DNA of 64,000 bases from Thermoclostridium stercorarium subsp. stercorarium DSM 8532 (lineage in GTDB: Bacteria; Bacillota; Clostridia; DSM-8532), in NCBI RefSeq assembly GCF_000331995.1, contig NC_020134.1:2640627-2704626 (forward strand). Reading direction: 5' to 3'. This document shows positions 17,083-25,872 of this stretch, in pieces. A program made the position numbers and the translations under genes. Below the pieces are notes generated by a model that did not search any database, was not told where the DNA came from, and worked only from the letters and a program-made list of their open reading frames with translations. Each line of letters starts with the position of its first letter. Positions within the stretch are counted from its first letter, which is position 1.

Positions 17083-17413
17083 TATTTAATCCCTCCATAT
17101 CCAGTTCCCTGAAAAAACAGGATTTGGCACCCGTATGACATGCCGCTCCTTGCTGTCTAACCAGCAAGAGCAGTGTATCGGCATCACAGTCATAATAAAT
17201 TTTTTCAACCAACTGAAAATTTCCCGAAGTTTCACCCTTAACCCATATTTTCTTTCTGCTTCTGCTCCAGTATGTAGCTTTCCGGGTCTTTAACGTCATC
17301 GCAAGGGCTTCTTCGTTCATGTATGCCATCATTAATACTTCTTTTGTTTCCACGTCCTGCACAATTGCAGGAATTAGGCCATTTTCACCGAATTTCAGGC
17401 TAACCTGCTCCAT
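17072..17413 (-). CDS. hisI: Phosphoribosyl-AMP cyclohydrolase
   Basis: HisI opens the adenine ring of phosphoribosyl-AMP, the third step of histidine synthesis, and is a zinc enzyme. The 113-residue protein has the motifs [31 protein letters not shown] and [15 protein letters not shown], whose cysteines bind zinc. GGAAGGA precedes the ATG at 17413. It has its own promoter (17471-17499), so the hisI-hisE pair forms a transcript separate from hisZ-A. Confidence 0.95.
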   Translation of the reverse strand: MEQVSLKFGENGLIPAIVQDVETKEVLMMAYMNEEALAMTLKTRKATYWSRSRKKIWVKGETSGNFQLVEKIYYDCDADTLLLLVRQQGAACHTGAKSCFFRELDMEGLNNGR

Positions 17414-17470
17414 TTTTTCCTTCCCCGCTCATTAACAGCGCTCAAATTTTTCCTGAAAAACTTTTTTATC

Positions 17471-17499
17471 ATTATATAGCATATTTCAGCATTCTACAA
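17471..17499 (-). promoter_or_regulatory. Promoter of hisI-hisE
   Basis: On the minus strand TTGTAG (17499-17494) and a perfect TATAAT (17476-17471) are 17 bases apart, about 58 bases upstream of hisI. Confidence 0.65.
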
Positions 17500-17909
17500 G
17501 GCAAGTCCAAAGCAAACGGATCAAAAAAGAGGATTTATTTAAAGAATGCATCCTGTATCCACTGAATGCCATTCTTAGTGCTGTACTTGCCTCTGGGTAC
17601 TCTTTGCTGTTATATAGAATTATTTCTATTTTTTAAATATATTGTTATAATATATACAGTTTTTTTGAAAAAGGCATGCCAAATCCATATTGTCCATATC
17701 TATCAGAAAATTACATACAAAAATGAAAAATAATGAAATGTAATGCAGATAAAGCAGTACAAGTGCGTGAAAAATATTTATGTGCATGGATTTGAAGTAT
17801 AAAGCATAGCTAAACAAAATTGATTAGGAAGGGAATTATTATGGCAAAAAATACAGCAAAAAATTGGAAGATGTTACAAAACAATATACTATTATAGAAA
17901 AACGGGAAG
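17500..17909. other. AT-rich intergenic stretch with a possible small disrupted gene
   Basis: No confident gene is present. An ATG at 17841 with AGGAAGGG upstream opens a frame of only 18 codons. If one A were added to the A run after ATGGC, the frame would read MAKKYSKKLEDVTKQY and continue to the IS insertion point (17909) and then beyond the element (from 19313) for about 25 more codons. This may be a remnant of a small gene cut by the IS, but support is weak. Confidence 0.25.
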
Positions 17910-19303
17910 TTATAGTCTCAAGTAGTGGTGTAAATTTCGTGGAGGCTAATTGACAAAAGTAACCACGATATGATTTCTACTTTATTAGGGAAACAAAACA
18001 AAACAAATAAAGTAGAGGAGGTCATACCGTGGCTACTAATAATAGAATGGCACTTTTAGAACAACTTAGCAAGTATGTTGTTGAAAAAGATAAAGATTTT
18101 TTAAAAGAAGCATTAACATTACTCATTAATGCCCTAATGGATGCGGAAGTTACATCAATAATAGGTGCTGAAAAGTATGAAAGAAATAATAATAGAAACA
18201 ACTATCGCAATGGATATCGTCTAAGAGAATGGGATACTCGAGTAGGAACATTACAGTTAAGCATTCCCAAGTTACGTCACGGAAGTTATTTTCCAAGTCT
18301 TTTAGAACCGAGGAAAATGTCAGAGAAAGCATTATTGAATGTAGTTCAGGAAGCCTATGTTCATGGAGTAAGTACCAGGAAGGTGGATGAACTTGTAGAA
18401 GCTCTTGGAATGAAAGGGATTGATAAAAGCGAAGTATCAAGAATCAGTAAGCAACTGGATGAATTTGTAGAAGAATTTAAAAACCGTAGACTGGAAGGAG
18501 AATATCCTTACCTTTGGCTTGATGCCACTTTCCCCAAGGTTCGGGAAGGAGGCAGGGTATGCAGTATGGCACTGGTTATAGCAGTAGGAGTTAATCAACA
18601 AGGTGAACGGGAAATATTAGGTTTTGATGTAGGGATGAGTGAAGACGGGGCTTTTTGGGAGGAGTTTTTAAGAAGGCTGGTAGCAAGGGGTCTAAAAGGT
18701 GTAAGGCTTGTAATCAGTGATGCACATGAAGGGCTGAAGGCTGCAATAAAGAAGATTTTAACGGGAAGTGCATGGCAAAGATGCCGTGTACATTTTATGA
18801 GAAACGTATTAAGCCAGGTACCAAAGCATTATCAGGGAATGGTATCATCGATAATACGGACAATATTTGCCCAGAATGATCAGGAATCTGCGAGGGAACA
18901 GTTAAGGCATGTAGTAGATGAGCTTAAAAATCGTTTTCCAAAAGCAATGAAAATTCTTGAAGAAGCAGAAGAAGAAATCCTGGCATATATGGCTTTTCCC
19001 CGTGAGCATTGGGCACAGATACACTCCACCAATCCTCTTGAGAGACTTAACCGGGAAATTCGCCGTCGAACGGATGTTGTTTGCATATTTCCAAATCGTG
19101 AGGCGGTAATCCGATTGGTAGGAGCAATGCTCATGGAACAAAATGATGAATGGAAAGTAGGGCGGCGCTATTTCAGTCTGGAATCAATGTCAAAGATTAC
19201 ATCGATAAATGAATTTACATTGACACCAGTAGCTTTATTACATAAATGAGGTGAAAAAATGATAAAGTAGAAATCATTTTACACCACTTGACAAGACACT
19301 ATC
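17910..19303 (+). mobile_element. IS256-family insertion sequence, apparently intact, with 9-bp target duplication
   Basis: The 1394-bp element carries one transposase gene. Its ends (17910-17934 and 19278-19303) are imperfect inverted repeats sharing AGTGGTGTAAA and GTCT. A perfect 16-bp inverted repeat (ATGATTTCTACTTTAT at 17970-17985, its complement at 19262-19277) lies further in. AACGGGAAG flanks both sides (17901-17909 and 19304-19312), a target duplication of 8-9 bp as usual for IS256. The identical flanks suggest the insertion is not very old. The left end has about 35 extra bases between its outer and inner repeats compared with the right end. Confidence 0.9.
18029..19249 (+). CDS. 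IS256-family transposase
   Basis: This is a mutator/IS256-type DDE transposase of 406 residues. The catalytic triad is visible: D in LWLDATFPK, D in VISDAHEGLKAA with CRVHFMRN after it, and E in HSTNPLERLNREIRRRT. The C-terminus contains the family block VVCIFPNREAVIRLVGAML. The GTG at 18029 has GAGGAGG at seven bases. The frame is uninterrupted and all key residues are present, so the enzyme may be active. Confidence 0.95.
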   Translation: MATNNRMALLEQLSKYVVEKDKDFLKEALTLLINALMDAEVTSIIGAEKYERNNNRNNYRNGYRLREWDTRVGTLQLSIPKLRHGSYFPSLLEPRKMSEKALLNVVQEAYVHGVSTRKVDELVEALGMKGIDKSEVSRISKQLDEFVEEFKNRRLEGEYPYLWLDATFPKVREGGRVCSMALVIAVGVNQQGEREILGFDVGMSEDGAFWEEFLRRLVARGLKGVRLVISDAHEGLKAAIKKILTGSAWQRCRVHFMRNVLSQVPKHYQGMVSSIIRTIFAQNDQESAREQLRHVVDELKNRFPKAMKILEEAEEEILAYMAFPREHWAQIHSTNPLERLNREIRRRTDVVCIFPNREAVIRLVGAMLMEQNDEWKVGRRYFSLESMSKITSINEFTLTPVALLHK

Positions 19304-19325
19304 AACGGGAAGGACTAAAGGGCTA

Positions 19326-19373
19326 TAAAAAACTCCTTCTATGCTTGGATTCTGACATAGAAGGAGTTTTTTA
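19326..19373. terminator. Strong bidirectional terminator
   Basis: AAAAAACTCCTTCTATG pairs perfectly with CATAGAAGGAGTTTTTT around a 12-base loop, giving T runs on both strands. It lies between the IS element and the ypeB stop, and serves ypeB on the minus strand and whatever plus-strand gene existed before the IS insertion. Confidence 0.88.
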
Positions 19374-19394
19374 GTCTCCAGAAATATATAACTT

Positions 19395-20789
19395 TTACAA
19401 TGTAAGTATACCCTCAGGTGTGTCAATTATTATCAGCACTTTTTCCTCCCTTCCCGTTTCGGCATTGATGTAGACGAGAAAATCCCGGTCGTTCATCCTT
19501 CCTTTCAGCTCATAACAGAATATCTCGGTGCCGAAATTGGTCGGGATTATTGCAAGACCTACAGATTTCAGCTCTTTTTTAGCCATGAAATTCGCCCTTA
19601 TTTCTGCCTCGCTGACTTTAGGTTCAGGGATATCCCTTTCGGTATGGTTCATTAAATATCCCTTGGCCTCAAATCCCACTATTTCCCCGTTATCCAGAGC
19701 TATTTTCACTTTTATAAGATCGGGGTATACCACCACGCCGTTCTGCTCGTAAGCATAGTTTACCGTTGCGGTACCGTCCTCCTTGATATAATATGTGTCC
19801 TTCATGTTCTTATAGCCACGGCTTTCAAGAAACTCTTTCCCGATCTGCTTTACTTTATCCACGTCAAGGGTTTCCTGCCCCACGTTCCTGCTGTACAGCA
19901 TCCAGATTACATGCCCGCCGGTTTTTGTCACGTCGGCTGTCGCAAACTCATCTTCAGGCCTGTCTTTAAAGGTTATTTTGAAATTATACGCAGGCAGCGT
20001 ATCTGCATTGATGTCCCCTACGTGTTCAATTGACGCAACCTTATCCTCCCCGAAAAATTTTTTCAGTTTTTCCTTCGCTTCCTCAACACTGACTTCGTTA
20101 CCCGTCACACCTTTCGGTTTCAGGCTTGTCATATGATCAGAAAAAGGGCCGTCATAAATCAAGGTGGGAAATTCCTGAAAGGTTTTGTCCACGTCGGAAA
20201 ATAACTGAGCGGTCATGCTCTGCGACTGTTTTTTAAACAACTCGGTTCCTTTGTTGGCCAGCTCATTCCATTGTATTCTTCCTCCTGAAATGGAAGCCTG
20301 AAGGTTATTCAGCGCCTCATTCAGTGATACCGAATACTGGTAAAGCTGTTCCAGCTGTTTATACTGTTCCTCAGTTATTCCCTTACCGCTCAGATTCTGC
20401 CTGTCAAGGGCGTACGCAAAATCCCCCACCTGCGATAAAAATTTAGATGTATTGGCAAGTACTTCCTGTGTTACAGGAAGCTGGCCCAGATTGGTCTGGG
20501 CAAGGTTGGCCTGATGCCATGCTTCCTTCAGCGTTTCAGACACCATTTGCGGTGTCGCGGATATCATGCTTTTCATAAGCAGCACTTCAATATTTTGGAC
20601 ATATCCGACCATTTCATAAAATGCCCTGTTATACTGATTATCCAGCTCCTGCCTTAAATCGGCCGCTCTTTTATACTGGTATATTCCCCATAAGGCGACA
20701 ACTGCAACCACTACAACGAAGATACTATACATGTGCCTGTCTGAGAGTCTTCTTTTCCAGTCCAGCAGTTTTTCTCGAACCTTCGCCAC
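19395..20789 (-). CDS. ypeB: Germination protein YpeB
   Basis: YpeB is a spore protein needed for correct placement and stability of the cortex-lytic enzyme SleB. The 464-residue product has an N-terminal membrane anchor (about residues 22-37), a helical domain, and C-terminal PepSY-like repeats (for example EEAKEKLKKFFGEDKVASIE and DVDKVKQIGKEFLESRGY). The GTG at 20789 has AAAGGAGG nine bases upstream; the TTG at 20798 is directly against that site and is unlikely. It lies 35 bases downstream of sleB, as in other spore formers. Confidence 0.92.
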   Translation of the reverse strand: MAKVREKLLDWKRRLSDRHMYSIFVVVVAVVALWGIYQYKRAADLRQELDNQYNRAFYEMVGYVQNIEVLLMKSMISATPQMVSETLKEAWHQANLAQTNLGQLPVTQEVLANTSKFLSQVGDFAYALDRQNLSGKGITEEQYKQLEQLYQYSVSLNEALNNLQASISGGRIQWNELANKGTELFKKQSQSMTAQLFSDVDKTFQEFPTLIYDGPFSDHMTSLKPKGVTGNEVSVEEAKEKLKKFFGEDKVASIEHVGDINADTLPAYNFKITFKDRPEDEFATADVTKTGGHVIWMLYSRNVGQETLDVDKVKQIGKEFLESRGYKNMKDTYYIKEDGTATVNYAYEQNGVVVYPDLIKVKIALDNGEIVGFEAKGYLMNHTERDIPEPKVSEAEIRANFMAKKELKSVGLAIIPTNFGTEIFCYELKGRMNDRDFLVYINAETGREEKVLIIIDTPEGILTL

Positions 20790-20824
20790 CAGAAACAACC
20801 TCCTTTAAGACATTTGGGTTACGT

Positions 20825-21286
20825 TCATTTTCCGAAATAATGCTTGCCGATTACTTTTATTACTTTTCTGCTCCATATCCATTTGCTCGTTGCCGTCTGA
20901 GGATTCCAGTAATACAATGAGCCACCGGTGGGATCCCAGCCGTTTAACGCGTCCCGCGCGGCTTTTACAACAGTGGAATTGGGATCAATCGGCACATTGA
21001 TTTGCCCGTCGCTTACGGCGGTAAACGCCCCCGGCTGATAAATAACGCCCGCAACGGTATTAGGAAAATTAGGGGAAGCAACTCTGTTTAATATTACCGC
21101 GCCGACAGCCACCTGACCCTCGTAGGGTTCACCCCGCGCTTCGCCGTTTATTGCCCTTGCAATAAGCTGTTCATCAGATATCCTTGAAGCCTGGGCGTAG
21201 GATATCGTGTAATAAAGTTCGGGTACCAACATGCACATTAACACCGACAAAACCGACAGGAACAGCACAATTCTCTTTTTTTTCAT
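20825..21286 (-). CDS. sleB: Spore cortex-lytic enzyme SleB, catalytic domain only
   Basis: SleB is a lytic transglycosylase that breaks spore cortex peptidoglycan during germination. The 153-residue product has a signal peptide (about residues 1-31) and then the Hydrolase_2 domain: LIARAINGEARGEPYEGQVA with the catalytic Glu, VILNRV, and YYWNPQTATSKW. The usual N-terminal peptidoglycan-binding repeat of full-length SleB (about 300 residues in Bacillus) is missing. AGGAGG is 14 bases from the ATG, longer than normal. It is followed by ypeB. Confidence 0.88.
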   Translation of the reverse strand: MKKKRIVLFLSVLSVLMCMLVPELYYTISYAQASRISDEQLIARAINGEARGEPYEGQVAVGAVILNRVASPNFPNTVAGVIYQPGAFTAVSDGQINVPIDPNSTVVKAARDALNGWDPTGGSLYYWNPQTATSKWIWSRKVIKVIGKHYFGK

Positions 21287-21391
21287 TTTTCCCGTATTAT
21301 CCTCCTTTGTTGATAACTGTCCATCGGTCTTATTTTTTCAAGCAGGCAACATATTTATACAAATTTCGTTTTCGTTATAATATTCAGACTG

Positions 21392-21420
21392 AAATAAAAA
21401 AATCCGGAATATAATCCGGA
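21392..21420 (-). terminator. Terminator upstream of sleB on the minus strand
   Basis: TCCGGA (21403-21408) and TCCGGA (21415-21420) form a hairpin followed on the minus strand by TTTTTTTATTT. It lies downstream of the YhaN-like gene stop (21470) and ends the acpS-yhaO-yhaN unit. Confidence 0.75.
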
Positions 21421-21469
21421 CTGATAAAATTAAATTGAATCCATTTTAAAGAAAGGAATTTGGGAAACA

Positions 21470-23983
21470 TTAAAGGTTTACAATGTTAATGCCTTTATCG
21501 CCGAAAACTTCCCTGGCAAGCTCCAGTTCCCGTTTCCTGCACGTGAAAAGAATTATCTGCCTTCTGCCGCTTTCTTCACACAAAAGCTTAAAAGCGTTTT
21601 TTGTCCTCTCCTCATCGTACTGAACAAAGGGATCGTCCAAAAACAGCGGCAAAGTTTCGCCGTCTTTTTCCATAAGTCTCACGGTGGCAAGACGAAGGGC
21701 AAAATACACCTGATCGGCAGTACCCGAAGACAACTGCTCCGGAACCACTTTCTCGGCAACGCCGGGCGGCTGTATATTTAATTTCAGGCTGTCGTCCGCC
21801 ATAACCTCCTTGTACCTTCCGCCGGTGATCTTATCCAATATCTCGCCCATGGACTCATTCAGATAAGGGGAATAGTTTCTCTGTATATCCACACTGGCTT
21901 CGGTAAGCACTTCCATTGCAATTTCCAGCGCTTTTCCGAGAAACAGTTTCCTGTCTCTTTCCCAGGTCAGTAGCCGTACTTTCTCATGGGCCATCTGTAT
22001 CATTTCCCCGTCAGGTATGTTTTCAAGGCGCGTTGAAAGCGTGTTTATCTGCAGCGAAACCTGTGCTAACTCATCGCCCAGCAGCTTTATTTTCAACTCC
22101 AGGTCGTCCCGGGTTAAGTTATCCGGCAGCGGAACCCAATCGCCCAATTCGGCTTTTGCATTTTCAAGCCTTGCGGATATGTTTTTAATTTCCTCTTCCA
22201 GATCGGCAATTACACCAATCCTCGTGCCCGATATAACCTGAACCTCCCTGCAGATGCTTTCTCTTTCCTGATTCAGCGAATTGAGCACCGTTTCCAAATC
22301 TTTAACGGTTTGTGTCAGAGTACCGCATATTTCAAAACCTTCCCGCCATTTCCGTATGTCTTCCTCGGTAAAATTTTCATCTTTCACCAGTCCCGTTTGG
22401 GAAAGCCTTGTCTGTATCCTTGTTTCAAATTCTTCGATCCTGCTTAAAATGTCGTTTTTTCTTTCAGTTATTTTCTGCCTTTTTTCAGATAATTCGTGAA
22501 GTTTTGCGATTTTCGCCTCAATCATGTTTTTAAGCCTGATAAAATCGTGTATGTTTTTTACATTCACCTGTTCCATCCATGAATTTAACAGTTTTGAATT
22601 TTCCATGTATTTTTTCTTACCGATGCTTTCGGGTGAATATTCCCCGTTGCTAACATTTACCTGCTTAGCGGCAATAATCATCAGTGCGCCGGCAGCCGCC
22701 GAAATTAATAAACCTGCAGCGGTGGCGATCGGGCTGTAAGGCTTAATTAAAAATGACAACAGCAGAATAATGATTCCTGCCGTAAGGGCTGCAAACGAAA
22801 CATATTTTTTCAAAGCAGAGGGATGCATTTCATCTTTTTCCGGATTCACGGATTCGCGTTCGAACAGCAACACATTCTGAATCGCCTCATCCATTTTTGG
22901 CAGCGCGTCTTCTGAAAAAATACCGTACCTTTCAATTTCATTCCTTATTTCTTTTATTCTATCCTCGTTTTCCCTCCACTCCGCTTCACAATTTTCCAAA
23001 TCCCTCCGCAGAAGCACGTAATTGGTATAATCAGAAACCATCTCTTCGTAATCTTTCCGTGAATAGTCTTTAAACACCTCGAATTCTTTCAGCCTGACAA
23101 GTGTTTCATCCAATTCCTGTTTTTTTCCCGCAATTTCATTTTCAATAACGTTAATCCGTTCCAGGCATTTTCCAAGAGTTCCATATATATTTTCAAGTTT
23201 TTCGGTTTCAATCTTTTTGTCCAGTTTCTTCCTCAGCAGGCTCAGTTCATCCAATCTGTTTCTCAGTTCGGCTTCCCTTTTACGCAGACGCTCCAGTTCA
23301 AGAAACATATCCATACAGCTTTCATGAAGCCTTATATATTCCTGCTCTTCTTCAATGGCTTCCTGCAGACGTGAATTGATAATATTAAGAGGTCTGGTAG
23401 TTGTCCTTTCGCTTCCCACGTACGTCATCTGTGCCTCTTTCAGCGTCTCAATCGCCTTTCTGAACGATACTTCTTCATCACCTGTATGCTTTATATTTGT
23501 AAGCCTTTCCGCGATAATCTTTTTGCCTTCACTGTTTATTGTGCTTTGCATTTGCCCGATAAACACTGTACGCTCAAAACAGCTTTCAGACAATCCCATG
23601 TGCTGTTCGGCAAATTTCACACCTTCCTCCCTGCCCGCGGGGAAATTGCCGGTTATATTGTTTGAGTATTTATCATAAACAGTAACCGTATTTTTATCGA
23701 AATTCCTGACTATTGTATAGCTGCTTCCGTCATCCAGTTCATACTCAAGACTTCCTCCGTAAGCTTTTGCAGTCCATGGCTTGTACTGCTTTACCGGGGG
23801 AAGGATTCCATCTTTCGTTCTCTTGCCTCCCTTAAGCCCGTAAAACATTCCTTTGATAAAAGACTGAAGCGTGGACTTGCCCGATTCGTTACAGCCGTAA
23901 AATATGTTCATGCCCGGGTTTAACGTAAATATCCTGTTTTCAAACTTGCCAAATCCACTGATATTAATTTTTCTTATTTTCAT
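21470..23983 (-). CDS. yhaN: YhaN-like AAA ATPase (SbcC/Rad50-related)
   Basis: This 837-residue SMC/Rad50-type ATPase probably works with the neighbouring nuclease in DNA end processing. The N-terminal Walker A is YGCNESGKSTLQSF, after GFGKFENR. Long coiled coils fill the centre, interrupted by two hydrophobic segments (about residues 390-440) seen in YhaN proteins. The C-terminus has the signature LSSGTADQVYFALRLA and Walker B LPLFLDDPFVQYD. It starts 17 bases after the YhaO-like gene, so the two are one unit. Confidence 0.88.
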   Translation of the reverse strand: MKIRKINISGFGKFENRIFTLNPGMNIFYGCNESGKSTLQSFIKGMFYGLKGGKRTKDGILPPVKQYKPWTAKAYGGSLEYELDDGSSYTIVRNFDKNTVTVYDKYSNNITGNFPAGREEGVKFAEQHMGLSESCFERTVFIGQMQSTINSEGKKIIAERLTNIKHTGDEEVSFRKAIETLKEAQMTYVGSERTTTRPLNIINSRLQEAIEEEQEYIRLHESCMDMFLELERLRKREAELRNRLDELSLLRKKLDKKIETEKLENIYGTLGKCLERINVIENEIAGKKQELDETLVRLKEFEVFKDYSRKDYEEMVSDYTNYVLLRRDLENCEAEWRENEDRIKEIRNEIERYGIFSEDALPKMDEAIQNVLLFERESVNPEKDEMHPSALKKYVSFAALTAGIIILLLSFLIKPYSPIATAAGLLISAAAGALMIIAAKQVNVSNGEYSPESIGKKKYMENSKLLNSWMEQVNVKNIHDFIRLKNMIEAKIAKLHELSEKRQKITERKNDILSRIEEFETRIQTRLSQTGLVKDENFTEEDIRKWREGFEICGTLTQTVKDLETVLNSLNQERESICREVQVISGTRIGVIADLEEEIKNISARLENAKAELGDWVPLPDNLTRDDLELKIKLLGDELAQVSLQINTLSTRLENIPDGEMIQMAHEKVRLLTWERDRKLFLGKALEIAMEVLTEASVDIQRNYSPYLNESMGEILDKITGGRYKEVMADDSLKLNIQPPGVAEKVVPEQLSSGTADQVYFALRLATVRLMEKDGETLPLFLDDPFVQYDEERTKNAFKLLCEESGRRQIILFTCRKRELELAREVFGDKGINIVNL

Positions 23984-23999
23984 AAACCCGTACCGCCTT

Positions 24000-25139
24000 T
24001 TATTCAGAGATGTTCAGACTTCCCTCAAACAGTGCCTCAAGTCCAAAATAAAGCGCCTTTTCAAGTACCGGTTTTTCCTTCTCATCGGCATTGTCTATGC
24101 GTTCTTTCATTTTTTTTACAAAAACACCGGCAAGGGTTTTTTCTTTGCTCAGTGCCTCAAGATCATATCCCGGCTTTGTATTGTCTGTAAACCATACTGA
24201 AAAACAGTCGGTTTCAAACCTGCGTTCCAAAAATCCGACATCAACGTGGAAATCCTGGTTAAGTCTTCCCGTAAGGTTAATTCTGAGAATATTTTTCCGG
24301 CTGTCATACCGGCACAATGTGTTACTGATTTTCTCGGTGAGCATGTCCGTGCTTTCAACATCGCCAATATCAATGTCAAGTTCGTAATAGGCCCTTTGCT
24401 GCGTCCTGATAAACGTGCATTGGCGTTTTAAGGTGTCACCCTTTGTAAGTTCCACCAGATACACTCCATGCTCTCCTTTTTCGTCAAATCCCAATGGCTC
24501 AGGACTTCCGGGATTTATTATGCCTTTTCCGAAAAGCCCTTCGTCTTTTGTGTGGAAATGCCCGACGGCATAGTAGTCAAACCCCAGACCTGTAAGATAA
24601 TCCAGCTCTGCCGGATTATAGGGATCTTCTGTAAACTGCATTTTCAAAGTCCCGTGGAAGAGGCATATGTTTATTCTTTCCGGCAATACCTCCGGCGGTT
24701 TTTGCACAGGCAGTGTTTCCTGGTGAAATGCATCAAAGCCGATTCCGTAAAAATATACATTCAAATTTTCGTCAAAATAGTCCGGGTTTTCACTTGTAAG
24801 TATATGTACATTGTCATTCCACCGGTAGCTTCTGTACCATGAATTCCTTACATACGGATCATGGTTCCCCGGAATTATTATCACAGGCTTCCGCCCCAGT
24901 TTTTTAAACTGTTCGTTAACCCATGTTATTGTGCTTCTTGTAACGTACCTGTGTTCGTACAGATCGCCGGCTACAAGAAGGAAATCGGCATTTTTTTCAA
25001 GCACCAGTTCAATGATTTTTTCAAATGTCCTTTTCAAATCCTTCCGGCGTTCGGCTGACAAATTTTCCTTTCCAAGAACCGAAAACGGAGCGTCAAGATG
25101 AATATCCGCACAATGTATAAAGGAGACACGTTTTTCCAT
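24000..25139 (-). CDS. yhaO: YhaO-like DNA repair exonuclease (metallophosphoesterase)
   Basis: This calcineurin-type phosphoesterase is related to SbcD/Mre11. The metal-binding motifs are in order: FIHCADIHLD, LVAGDLYEHR, IIPGNHDPY, and AVGHFHTKDEG near residue 200. 379 residues fits YhaO. It lies three bases downstream of acpS and upstream of the YhaN-like ATPase. The pair resembles Mre11-Rad50, acting on DNA breaks; the actual substrate is inferred. Confidence 0.9.
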   Translation of the reverse strand: MEKRVSFIHCADIHLDAPFSVLGKENLSAERRKDLKRTFEKIIELVLEKNADFLLVAGDLYEHRYVTRSTITWVNEQFKKLGRKPVIIIPGNHDPYVRNSWYRSYRWNDNVHILTSENPDYFDENLNVYFYGIGFDAFHQETLPVQKPPEVLPERINICLFHGTLKMQFTEDPYNPAELDYLTGLGFDYYAVGHFHTKDEGLFGKGIINPGSPEPLGFDEKGEHGVYLVELTKGDTLKRQCTFIRTQQRAYYELDIDIGDVESTDMLTEKISNTLCRYDSRKNILRINLTGRLNQDFHVDVGFLERRFETDCFSVWFTDNTKPGYDLEALSKEKTLAGVFVKKMKERIDNADEKEKPVLEKALYFGLEALFEGSLNISE

Positions 25140-25142
25140 AAC

Positions 25143-25535
25143 TTATGCCCCTTCCCTGCACAGCAGCACCGCAAAAGCCGTTGCGTATTCCTTTGTATGA
25201 GTAAGGCTGATATCCGCCGAAATTCCTCCCATTTCTTCAAACAGTTCTTTTGCTTTGCCGTATAGCACCAATTTCGGGTTACCCGTTTCGGCAATCCTTA
25301 CTTCAATATCCTTCAGCGAAACTCCTTTTGAAAAGCCCGTCCCTAATGCTTTCGAAACCGCCTCTTTGGCAGAAAATCTTACGGCGTAGCTCTGAAATTT
25401 CTGACTTTGCCTTTTTTCACAGTAGCTTATCTCCTCAGGGGTAAATACCTTCTCAACAAAAGACATTCCATGCCTTTCTATGGCATTCCTAATGCGTTTT
25501 ATTTCTATCATATCCACACCGCAAAAAATTTGCAC
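25143..25535 (-). CDS. acpS: Holo-[acyl-carrier-protein] synthase
   Basis: AcpS transfers the phosphopantetheine arm from CoA to acyl carrier protein, activating fatty acid synthesis. The 130-residue product has the motifs FCGVDMIEIKRIRNAI (metal Asp), YAVRFSAKEAVSKALGTG, and ISLTHTKEYATAFAV. The start is GTG at 25535, with GGAG nine bases upstream. It opens the acpS-yhaO-yhaN unit, immediately after the tRNA-Arg gene. Confidence 0.94.
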   Translation of the reverse strand: MQIFCGVDMIEIKRIRNAIERHGMSFVEKVFTPEEISYCEKRQSQKFQSYAVRFSAKEAVSKALGTGFSKGVSLKDIEVRIAETGNPKLVLYGKAKELFEEMGGISADISLTHTKEYATAFAVLLCREGA

Positions 25536-25562
25536 TGAAATCAGCTCCGGAATAAACTGGAT

Positions 25563-25597
25563 AAATTAAAACACAGGCGGGATAACCCAGCCTGTGT
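25563..25597 (-). terminator. Terminator after tRNA-Arg
   Basis: ACACAGGC (25571-25578) pairs with GCCTGTGT (25590-25597). On the minus strand the hairpin is followed by TTTAATTTAT. It begins eight bases after the tRNA CCA end. Confidence 0.75.
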
Positions 25598-25604
25598 CTC
25601 AACA

Positions 25605-25679
25605 TGGTGTCCCGAGTAGGAATCGAACCCACACCAGTAGAACCGGAATCTACTATCCTATCCATTGGACCATCGGGAC
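25605..25679 (-). tRNA. tRNA-Arg (anticodon CCG)
   Basis: Read on the minus strand, a 7-bp acceptor stem GTCCCGA pairs with TCGGGAC. The anticodon stem-loop is GTAGA-TTCCGGT-TCTAC, with anticodon CCG for the arginine codon CGG. The T loop reads GGTTCGATTCC. The 3' CCA is encoded (25607-25605). It has a strong promoter and its own terminator. Confidence 0.95.
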
Positions 25680-25698
25680 ACATCGGTCTTCGCTTAAT

Positions 25699-25727
25699 AT
25701 TATACCCCGAATCAAAAGTTTTTTCAA
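25699..25727 (-). promoter_or_regulatory. Promoter of tRNA-Arg
   Basis: On the minus strand TTGAAA (25727-25722), 17 bases, then TATAAT (25704-25699), ending about 20 bases before the mature tRNA. Confidence 0.75.
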
Positions 25728-25872
25728 ACCTTTTTTAAAACATCATGTGTTTTATAAATTGCAATATTAAATGCCGTGCGAAATCTGGTAATCCACTGTT
25801 TACCGCAAAATTCCCTTATCCGCTTTATGAACTTAATGGAATCAAAGAATTCGAAGTAACATTTTCAGTCTT

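Noticed and set aside
17910-19303. Composite transposon or cargo in the IS region
   Set aside because: Only one transposase gene and one pair of ends are present; no second copy flanks any genes.
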